A DNA stretch of 7,266 nt from assembly GCA_009845645.1 (NCBI GenBank), contig VXZF01000258.1:1-7266 (forward strand), given 5' to 3'. Source of the DNA: Gemmatimonadota bacterium. Its GTDB lineage: Bacteria; Latescibacterota; UBA2968; UBA8231. Below the pieces are notes generated by a model, which made no database searches, was not told where the DNA came from, and saw only the letters and a program-made list of their open reading frames with translations. The translations under genes were made by a program, and so were the position numbers. Shown here piece by piece: positions 1 to 5,242 of this stretch (its first letter is position 1; every line of letters begins with the position of its first letter).

Positions 1-2
1 GC

Positions 3-2408
3 ATCCTAGGCGAGCGCATCCAGCAATCCATCTTCCCCGACACCACCTACGGCGTGGATTCCGGCGGCGACCCGCGCCATATCCCGGACCTCACCTTTGA
101 CCAGTTCAAGCGCTTCCACGACGACTTTTATCACCCGTCCAACGCCCGCATCTACTTTTACGGCGACGACGACCCCGAGCAGCGCCTCGCGCTGTTGCAC
201 GACTATCTAAGCGACTACGAGGCGCTTTCCGTTGACTCTACCATCGGCACCCAGCCGCGTTTTGCCGCGCCCAAGCGGCAGCAATTTCCCTATGCGGTTG
301 ATCCAGATGCGGTCGAAGAGCCAAAGTGCTTTGTCGTGCTCACTTGGCTATTGCACGACGCGACTGACGCCGAGCGCCGGGCCTTGCTGGTGCTCGAACA
401 TGCGCTGCTTGGCACCCCAGGATCCCCGCTGCGCAAGGCCCTGATCGACTCTGGGCTAGGCGAGGATTTGACCGGTAGCGGGCTGGAGGTCGAATTAGCG
501 CAGATGTTCTTCAGCGTGGGTCTGAAGGGCGTGCAGCAGGCCGATGTCGATGCAGTCGAGGCGCTGATCTTGCAACACTTCGGAGAACTAGCGGACGGCG
601 GGATCGACCAAGGGATGGTCGCGGCCGCGCTGCACACTGCGGAGTTCCGCTTCCGAGAAAACAACACCGGATCTTTTCCGCGCGGCTTGGGGCTGATGCT
701 GCGGCTGTTGACCAACTGGCTCTACGACCGCGACCCCTTCACGCCTTTGCGTTTTGCCGACTCCTTCGCCGCGCTCAAGGCCAAGTTGGCGACGGACGAC
801 CGCTATCTAGAGAGGCTGATCCAACGCCACCTCTTAGGCAATGCGCACCGCACGACCGTGGTCCTGCAGCCCGATGCCGAGTTAGGGACGCGGCTGGAGG
901 AAGAAGAGACCACGCGCCTTGCAGAAGCCCGGGCGCACCTGAGCCACGCGGATTTAGAGGAACTCGTCGCGTCCACCGAAAAACTCAAGCACTTGCAAGA
1001 GCAACCCGACGCGCCCGAGGACCTAGCCAAATTGCCCCGCCTGCAATTGAGCGACCTCGACAAAGCGATTAAGACCGTACCGCGGCAAGAGGACCAAATC
1101 GCCGGGGTGCCGGTGCTCCACCACGACCTCTTCACCAATGGCATCGCCTATCTCGACGTGGGCTGCGATCTGCGGGTGTTGCCCCAAGAGCTTTTGCCCT
1201 ACATCCCGCTCTTTGGGCGTGCCCTGCTGGAGATGGGCACCGAACGTATGAGCTTCGTCGAACTGCAACAGCGGATCGGCAGTCAGACCGGTGGCCTGAG
1301 TGCCCATTCACTGGTGGGGCCGCGCCCCGACGGCGGGCCGGCCGCGGCGTACCTCTTTTTGCGCGGCAAGGCCATGGCCGAACGGGTCGCCGACCTGACG
1401 GCGATTGTGCGCGACGTGCTGCTGGAGGGCCGCCTCGACGATCAGGAGCGCTTCTTGCAGATGGCCTTAGAAGAGCGGGCCAGCGCGGAGGCCGGGCTAG
1501 TGCCGGGCGGGCACCGAGTGGTATTAACGCGGCTGCGCGCGCAATTCGACGAGACCGGCTGGCTCGCAGAGCAGATGCGCGGCTTGAGCTATCTGTTCTT
1601 CTTGCGGCAGCTCATCGAAGACATTCGCGGCGACTGGCCGGCAGTACAGGCGCGGCTGGAGCAGATCCGCGCCCTGCTAGTCAACCGGCCGGGCATGCTG
1701 TGCAACGCAACCGTGGCCGGCGGCGACCGCGCTGCCTGCGACCAGAGCCTAGAGGCGCTGTTGCGCGAGTTGCCGCAAGAGGCGCATCCGTCCGCGAGTT
1801 GGACGCCGAACCTAACGGCGGTCGATGAGGGCCTGACCGTCCCCGCCCAAGTCAACTACGTGGGCAAGGCGGCGAACCTCTTCGCGCTTGGCTACGAATT
1901 GGACGGGTCTTCGGCCGTCATCACGCGCTACTTGGCCACCACTTGGCTGTGGGATCGGGTGCGAGTCCAAGGCGGGGCCTACGGGGCCTTTTGCTCCTTC
2001 GACCCGTTTACCGGGGTGTTCGCGTACGCGTCGTACCGCGACCCCAATTTGCTGGAGACGCTACAAGTGTACGACCAGAGCGGGGCTTTCTTGCGCGACT
2101 GTCCGATCAGCAGCGACGAGTTGACCAAGGCCATCATCGGCACCATCGGCGACTTCGACGCCTACCAACTCCCCGACGCCAAGGGCTACGCCTCGCTGGT
2201 GCGCTACCTGACTGGCATCGACGACGATTATCGCCAGCAAATGCGCAACCAAGTCTTGGGCACCAAGGCCGAGTACTTTGCCGATTTTGCCGCCGTGCTG
2301 GATCAAGTTGGCGCAGCGGGCCGGGTCGCAGTGCTGGGGTCGGCGGATGCGATTGCAGCAGCGTCGGCTGCGCGCGACAATTGGCTGACGCCGATCAAGG
2401 TGCTGTGA
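3..2408 (+). CDS. M16C metallopeptidase, PreP/Cym1-like, 5'-truncated
   Basis: This is the C-terminal 801 residues of a presequence-protease-type (PreP/Cym1/PITRM1) zinc peptidase. The frame is open to the left edge, so the true start lies outside; PreP proteins are about 1,000 residues, so roughly 200 are missing. The inverted HxxEH zinc site falls in that missing part, so catalysis cannot be checked here. Family features seen, counting from the first full codon, are YGVDSGGDP (16-24), YHPSNARIYFYGDDDP (from 43), the M16C-associated linker around LKHLQEQPD (from 328), HDLFTNGIAYLDVG (from 374) and LFGRALLEMGT (from 403). The C-terminal RVQGGAYG carries R654 and Y660, matching the conserved Arg/Tyr pair that binds substrate in PreP. 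The family degrades short unstructured peptides inside a two-bowl chamber. Whether this one is cytoplasmic or exported cannot be seen. The family call is secure and the physiological role is unknown. A terminator follows 48 nt downstream. Confidence 0.95.
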   Translation: MLGERIQQSIFPDTTYGVDSGGDPRHIPDLTFDQFKRFHDDFYHPSNARIYFYGDDDPEQRLALLHDYLSDYEALSVDSTIGTQPRFAAPKRQQFPYAVDPDAVEEPKCFVVLTWLLHDATDAERRALLVLEHALLGTPGSPLRKALIDSGLGEDLTGSGLEVELAQMFFSVGLKGVQQADVDAVEALILQHFGELADGGIDQGMVAAALHTAEFRFRENNTGSFPRGLGLMLRLLTNWLYDRDPFTPLRFADSFAALKAKLATDDRYLERLIQRHLLGNAHRTTVVLQPDAELGTRLEEEETTRLAEARAHLSHADLEELVASTEKLKHLQEQPDAPEDLAKLPRLQLSDLDKAIKTVPRQEDQIAGVPVLHHDLFTNGIAYLDVGCDLRVLPQELLPYIPLFGRALLEMGTERMSFVELQQRIGSQTGGLSAHSLVGPRPDGGPAAAYLFLRGKAMAERVADLTAIVRDVLLEGRLDDQERFLQMALEERASAEAGLVPGGHRVVLTRLRAQFDETGWLAEQMRGLSYLFFLRQLIEDIRGDWPAVQARLEQIRALLVNRPGMLCNATVAGGDRAACDQSLEALLRELPQEAHPSASWTPNLTAVDEGLTVPAQVNYVGKAANLFALGYELDGSSAVITRYLATTWLWDRVRVQGGAYGAFCSFDPFTGVFAYASYRDPNLLETLQVYDQSGAFLRDCPISSDELTKAIIGTIGDFDAYQLPDAKGYASLVRYLTGIDDDYRQQMRNQVLGTKAEYFADFAAVLDQVGAAGRVAVLGSADAIAAASAARDNWLTPIKVL

Positions 2409-2456
2409 GCTTCGACTCTTGGCAAAATGTTCCATGCCGCAAAAATTATTCGCGCG

Positions 2457-2490
2457 ACCGCCTAGGCAACTAGGCGGTTTTTTTATTTTT
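2457..2490 (+). terminator. Intrinsic terminator after the M16C peptidase
   Basis: A perfect 8-bp stem (CCGCCTAG at 2458-2465 with CTAGGCGG at 2470-2477) extends to 9 bp with A2457-T2478. The loop is GCAA, a stable GNRA-type tetraloop. It is followed directly by seven T, one A and five T. This is a textbook Rho-independent terminator. Its T-tract is also the left end of the 77-nt repeated promoter block. Confidence 0.93.
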
Positions 2491-2550
2491 GCGGTTCACG
2501 TAATCGCGCTTCGTGGGTCATATAGGACAAATGCGCTACCGGCCGGAGCA
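2474..2550 (+). repeat. Duplicated promoter/leader block, copy A
   Basis: This 77-nt block recurs at 3501-3577, with about 67 of 78 aligned columns identical, counted by eye. It runs ungapped from GCGG and the T-tract through CATATAGGACAAA (2519-2531), with one single-base gap just after that and another near the end. The right end, GCTACCGGCCGGAGC (2535-2549), can fold into a small hairpin (GCT/AGC and CC/GG around a GGCC loop). The fold is also possible in copy B, where the loop reads GGTC. Since the block lies just upstream of a gene in both places, I read it as promoter plus the 5' end of the transcript. Confidence 0.85.
2495..2524 (+). promoter_or_regulatory. Predicted promoter of the secreted 281-aa protein
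   Basis: A TTCACG box (2495-2500) is separated by 18 nt from CATATA (2519-2524). The T-tract directly upstream could act as an UP-like element. The same boxes with the same 18-nt gap occur at 3522-3551. Read as a housekeeping promoter, the -35 fits reasonably and the -10 poorly (TATAGG, offset by 2 nt, is an alternative). Read as an ECF promoter, GGTTCA followed 16-17 nt later by GTCATA is also possible. The exact sigma class is undecided; the promoter call rests mainly on conservation and position, about 60 nt before the start codon. Confidence 0.6.
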
Positions 2551-2570
2551 ACAACCCGCACTCTTCCGCA

Positions 2571-2577
2571 AAGGAGG
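2571..2577 (+). promoter_or_regulatory. Shine-Dalgarno site for the 281-aa protein
   Basis: AAGGAGG lies 5 nt before the ATG at 2583, a near-perfect ribosome binding site that fixes this start. The preceding CTCTT (2561-2565) could pair weakly with it through one bulge, but the stem is short. Confidence 0.85.
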
Positions 2578-2582
2578 GCATC

Positions 2583-3428
2583 ATGCAACCCTTAGCCATT
2601 CGCATCCTATATGTCGCCCTGATCGCCGTCTATGGCGTTTCCAGCGCAGCCGCGGTCGAGACCAAGTATCCGCACGGCGGCTTTGAGCCCCGCCTCGACA
2701 AACTCCAGGGCTTGCTTGACTATGTCCATACCGCGAAGAAGATCAAGATCCAAGCCGGTCCCAAGTTATGGCAGGCCATTACGGCCATCCCCGTCGCGAC
2801 AGGCATCCCTATCACCCCCGAGCAAGAAGCCGACCTGCGCGACTGGCTCTACGACTTTCTCGTCGCCTTTTCCGTCTCTGGCAATGACAGCCTCGCTGCC
2901 GAGTTTTACCTGCGCGAGGGCGTCAACAACCCTAGAGCTATAAAAAATATGAAAGAGACCCTAGAGAAGTGGGGAATCCCCAAAGGGGACACGCCCTTTG
3001 ACCTCTTCCAAGCCATGCACCGCGCTGTACTCGACGACCAAGGCTGTGAATACCGCTTTGGCAATGCCTTCTTTCGCCACAGCACGTTTAAGGTATTCGA
3101 GATGCAGGGCCGGTACGAGAGCTATCGGACTCACCCGAGGGAAGCTGTCAAGCAGGGCCGGTACGAGAGCTACCCGAGGGACGTTGTCAAGGCCCGATTC
3201 AAATTGCAGCAAGAGGTTGACGGGGCGCTGCGAGCCGGTGAGAAGCGGGTCTTCACCGACATCGCATTTGTCACCGAAGAGCCGACGGAGCTCGCCGGGC
3301 CGAAAGGGCCGATCTGCACGCCCTTCTTTTGCCGGTTGGTCTGGGATCCAGAGCGGACGATGTGGCGCTTTGTAGAGGTCGTCTATAACTCCAAACAGCC
3401 GAATTCTTTTCTATTTTCGGCCATATAA
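2583..3428 (+). CDS. Secreted hypothetical protein, 281 aa
   Basis: I do not recognise this protein. Residues 1-24 form a Sec signal peptide, with a hydrophobic ILYVALIAVYGVSS core and an AAA cleavage region before VETK. The mature part is mixed alpha/beta and rather charged. It contains three cysteines: C155, then C245 and C250 in a CTPFFC motif, which could form a disulfide after export. Residues 175-190 and 191-203 are a tandem duplication (QGRYESY...P-R-x-V-V/A-K), encoded by a nearly identical DNA repeat. The start is fixed by AAGGAGG 5 nt upstream. The gene has its own promoter block and terminator, so it appears monocistronic, but its promoter block matches that of the downstream thioredoxin/sigma operon. 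Co-regulation is therefore likely, and a role as a client of that thioredoxin is a guess. The C-terminal part (RLVWDPERTMWRFVEVVY) reads like a beta-strand-rich domain end. Confidence 0.85.
   Translation: MQPLAIRILYVALIAVYGVSSAAAVETKYPHGGFEPRLDKLQGLLDYVHTAKKIKIQAGPKLWQAITAIPVATGIPITPEQEADLRDWLYDFLVAFSVSGNDSLAAEFYLREGVNNPRAIKNMKETLEKWGIPKGDTPFDLFQAMHRAVLDDQGCEYRFGNAFFRHSTFKVFEMQGRYESYRTHPREAVKQGRYESYPRDVVKARFKLQQEVDGALRAGEKRVFTDIAFVTEEPTELAGPKGPICTPFFCRLVWDPERTMWRFVEVVYNSKQPNSFLFSAI
3104..3190 (+). repeat. In-frame tandem repeat inside the 281-aa protein gene
   Basis: Copy 1 is 3104-3151 (48 nt) and copy 2 is 3152-3190 (39 nt), directly adjacent. The first 21 nt are identical. Copy 1 then carries 9 extra nt (TCGGACTCA), after which CCCGAGGG and GTCAA are shared. 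Both lengths are multiples of three, so the frame is kept. The near-identity of synonymous positions points to a recent duplication. Confidence 0.9.
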
Positions 3429-3446
3429 CTGGCAGTGACTTTCATC

Positions 3447-3483
3447 AACGCCGGCACTCTTGCGGAAAAGGGTGCCGGCGTTT
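3447..3483 (+). terminator. Intrinsic terminator after the 281-aa protein
   Basis: An 11-bp perfect stem (AACGCCGGCAC at 3447-3457 with GTGCCGGCGTT at 3472-3482) can extend inward by three more pairs and a G-T wobble, closing a GCGGAA loop (3462-3467). Only three T follow directly, so termination may be aided by the second hairpin and the long T-tract at 3485-3519. The stop codon is 18 nt upstream. Confidence 0.8.
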
Positions 3484-3484
3484 A

Positions 3485-3519
3485 CTCGCGATCGTGCGAG
3501 GAGGTTTTTTTATTTTTTT
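3485..3519 (+). terminator. Second hairpin with T-tract, possible degraded terminator
   Basis: CTCGC (3485-3489) pairs with GCGAG (3496-3500) around a GATCGT loop. After a GAGG gap come seven T, one A and seven T. The stem is only 5 bp and does not touch the T-tract, so on its own it is a poor terminator. Its position relative to the repeated block matches the strong terminator at 2457-2490, which suggests a decayed copy of the same element. Confidence 0.45.
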
Positions 3520-3577
3520 GGTTCACATAGTCGCGCTTTGTGGATCATATAGGACAAACCGCTACCGGTCGGAAGCA
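3501..3577 (+). repeat. Duplicated promoter/leader block, copy B
   Basis: This is the second copy of the 77-nt block at 2474-2550, here ahead of the thioredoxin/sigma/anti-sigma operon. The T-tract, TTCAC, the TCGCGCT core (3531-3537) and TCATATAGGACAAA (3545-3558) are all kept, as is the terminal hairpin (GCTACC...GGAAGC, 3561-3576). Most differences are transitions (C/T or A/G). Similarity stops soon after the hairpin, so the two genes have different leader ends and different ribosome binding sites. Confidence 0.85.
3522..3551 (+). promoter_or_regulatory. Predicted promoter of the thioredoxin/sigma/anti-sigma operon
   Basis: TTCACA (3522-3527) matches 5 of 6 bases of the TTGACA -35 consensus, and CATATA (3546-3551) follows after 18 nt. 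Spacing and flanks are the same as in the copy at 2495-2524. The only promoter-box difference is the last base of the -35-like box (A here, G there). The transcript would start near 3558-3562, leaving a leader of about 55 nt. Autoregulation by the operon's own ECF factor is possible but unproven. Confidence 0.6.
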
Positions 3578-3602
3578 GACGCACACGACCTACATGCTAA
3601 AC

Positions 3603-3607
3603 AGGAG
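3603..3607 (+). promoter_or_regulatory. Shine-Dalgarno site for the thioredoxin gene
   Basis: AGGAG lies 8 nt before the ATG at 3616. This supports that start, which also begins directly with a signal peptide. Confidence 0.8.
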
Positions 3608-3615
3608 CGTGGATC

Positions 3616-4734
3616 ATGTTAAATCGAACGATTATTGCCACAACAGCAGTGGCCCTACTGCTCGGCCTGCGAGCGAGCGCCACCGGGATCTCTTATATCG
3701 AGAAACTCGACCTTGACCACGGGCGCATCGAAGTGTGGATTGAAGACGAGTGGCTGCACGCTCGGCGGGTAGAAGGGTCCGACGATTTGGTTTGGCACGT
3801 GGTGCTGGGCCAAGTGGAGAAGGGAGCAATGCCCACCATAGAGGGCGGCTCAACCGCCGAAGTGCGCCATCCCAATGGCCGCTATTTCGTGCGCGACATC
3901 TCCAACCAGCGATTCAATTGCGTCCGCCAGAAGCTGGCGGAGGGCGAGTTTGCCGGAATCAACACGGATTTTTTGGCCGGCTCACAAAGTGGAGGCAGGG
4001 GCATCGCTACTGACCAGGGCATTGCCGTCGAGAATCTGGATGACTACCAGTGGGTGCTGTTGGGGCCAGCGCAGGCGCATATAGTCGAGGAGGGGGAGGA
4101 GAAGCAGTTTCACTTTGAGATCGCCCCCAATGCAGTATTGCGCATGACTCCCACGCTACAGGAGGGGAGGTACGCGCAATTTAGAACTGCGGGGGCGGGC
4201 ATGATCGACTACTCCTACGATAAGGCGGAGCTAAGCGACGACGGGGAATTTCTCCAAGCGCGCTACGTCGGCATGGAGGAGGTTGAAAGAGCGCTCAACC
4301 GCAGCAAGCTCGAACAAGGCTCCATACCCCCCGAATTAGATGCGGAACGCTGGGTCAATCCGATGCCTGTTGAGCAGTTAAAAAATATGTCGCAAGCTCC
4401 GGTGATTCTCATCGACTTCTGGGCGACGTGGTGCACGCCCTGCGTAGCCGAGATGCCCACCGTGCAGGCTCTATACGATCAGTACGCCGAGCAAGGGTTT
4501 ATGGTCGTAGCGCTTCACTCGTCACACCAGTCTCAAGACATGGACGATTTCGTCGCCGAACACGGCTACACCATGCCGATTGTGCTGGATACGGGCGAGA
4601 CGTATCGCCGCTTCGGCGTCGAAGGCATTCCCCAATACGTGCTGATCGGCCGCGATGGCCGACTCGCCGAGACCGGTCTTTTGGGCAGTGTACCGAGTGC
4701 AGAGCAGATCGAAGCTCTCTTAGCCGCCAACTAA
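3616..4734 (+). CDS. Exported TlpA/ResA-like thioredoxin with unknown N-terminal domain
   Basis: This is a 372-residue exported thiol-disulfide oxidoreductase. Residues 1-22 are a Sec signal peptide (hydrophobic IIATTAVALLLGL, cleavage likely after ASA). Residues 25-245 form an unrecognised, probably beta-rich domain with a single cysteine, C102. Residues 250-372 are a TlpA-type thioredoxin fold: WATWCTPC with active cysteines C273 and C276, EMP just after, GIP with the cis-proline P339, and the usual YVLIGRDG strand. TlpA/ResA proteins act outside the cytoplasmic membrane, usually reducing disulfides in client proteins such as cytochrome maturation factors; the client here is unknown. TlpA-family proteins are commonly around 140-200 residues, so the N-terminal extension roughly doubles the protein. 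It is the first gene of an operon: its stop is 2 nt before the sigma-factor start. The thioredoxin call is secure; the role of the extra domain is not known. Confidence 0.93.
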   Translation: MLNRTIIATTAVALLLGLRASATGISYIEKLDLDHGRIEVWIEDEWLHARRVEGSDDLVWHVVLGQVEKGAMPTIEGGSTAEVRHPNGRYFVRDISNQRFNCVRQKLAEGEFAGINTDFLAGSQSGGRGIATDQGIAVENLDDYQWVLLGPAQAHIVEEGEEKQFHFEIAPNAVLRMTPTLQEGRYAQFRTAGAGMIDYSYDKAELSDDGEFLQARYVGMEEVERALNRSKLEQGSIPPELDAERWVNPMPVEQLKNMSQAPVILIDFWATWCTPCVAEMPTVQALYDQYAEQGFMVVALHSSHQSQDMDDFVAEHGYTMPIVLDTGETYRRFGVEGIPQYVLIGRDGRLAETGLLGSVPSAEQIEALLAAN

Positions 4735-4736
4735 TT

Positions 4737-5237
4737 TTGCGCCGACCAGCCGACATAAGCGCCGAAGCCGTAGAGCACTACGGACGCTTAGTGCTCAAGG
4801 TGGCCTATAAGATCGTCGCCAATGCCGACGAAGCGCAGGAGGTCTTCCAAGAGACCTTCCTGCGCTTCCACGCCGCCTGTGTGCGCGGCGAGCTCATCGC
4901 CCACCCCAAGGCATGGCTTTGCCGGGTGGCGACCAACGCGGCCTTTAAAATCCGGCGACATCAACATCGGGAACTGTTATTCGAAGGGGAAGATACTGCG
5001 GTAGAAGCCGATGCCGACAAAGACGCCGAGCGCCACTTGCTCATGGACCGGGTGCGCGACTTGGCCGCTGAGTTGCCCGAGCGCCAGCGCATGGTCTTCG
5101 CCCTGCGCAACTTCGAGGGCTGGCCCTTTGCCGAAATCGCCGCACGACTGGGATGTAGCGAGGAGTCGGCCAGAGCTAGCGAGTACAAAGCCCTTAAAAA
5201 GATCCGCGCCCATTTGGGTGCCGACTACAAGGACTGA
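4737..5237 (+). CDS. ECF-type RNA polymerase sigma factor (sigma-70 family)
   Basis: This is a 166-residue extracytoplasmic-function sigma factor. Region 2 spans residues 9-78, with the typical YGRLVLKVAYKIVANADEAQ and the EVFQETFLRF core-binding helix, then KAWLCRVATNAAFKIRR. Region 4 spans about 106-160 (LPERQRMVFALRNFEGWPFAEIAARLGCSEESAR), including the helix-turn-helix that reads the -35 element. There is no sign of a SnoaL or other C-terminal extension. The start is TTG at 4737: no ATG or GTG occurs in frame between the thioredoxin stop and region 2, and the first in-frame GTG (4791) would cut into region 2. No Shine-Dalgarno is visible, so translation probably depends on ribosomes finishing the thioredoxin gene. 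The anti-sigma follows after 5 nt. Cysteines at 48, 62 and 140 have no known function. Confidence 0.9.
   Translation: MRRPADISAEAVEHYGRLVLKVAYKIVANADEAQEVFQETFLRFHAACVRGELIAHPKAWLCRVATNAAFKIRRHQHRELLFEGEDTAVEADADKDAERHLLMDRVRDLAAELPERQRMVFALRNFEGWPFAEIAARLGCSEESARASEYKALKKIRAHLGADYKD
5229..5233 (+). promoter_or_regulatory. Shine-Dalgarno site for the anti-sigma gene
   Basis: AAGGA at the 3' end of the sigma gene lies 9 nt before the ATG at 5243. It supports that start and translational coupling. Confidence 0.65.
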
Positions 5238-5242
5238 ACGCC

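Noticed and set aside
1943..2473. 176-residue + strand open frame across the end of the peptidase gene
   Set aside because: It overlaps the conserved RVQGGAYG region of the M16C peptidase in another frame, is extremely Arg-rich, and runs into the terminator.
2559..2578. Hairpin hiding the ribosome binding site of the 281-aa protein, partly similar to the loop of the terminator at 3454-3471
   Set aside because: The pairing is only about five pairs with a bulge, and the resemblance to the terminator covers little beyond GCACTCTT. It is too weak to call a riboswitch or thermosensor.
2409..2582. Possible small RNA or riboswitch in the leader of the 281-aa protein
   Set aside because: The only structures seen are the terminator and a very small hairpin. 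No known riboswitch core is visible.
2939..4389. A shared TAAAAAATATG string at 2941-2951 and 4379-4389 in two genes
   Set aside because: Both encode a K-N-M tripeptide in frame in otherwise unrelated proteins. At 11 nt in AT-rich spots, chance is the simplest explanation.
4428..4736. Open frame upstream of the sigma factor that could extend it by about 100 residues
   Set aside because: The translated stretch is Arg/Ser-rich and lies entirely over the thioredoxin active-site coding region in another frame. It is a shadow; family length supports the TTG start at 4737.
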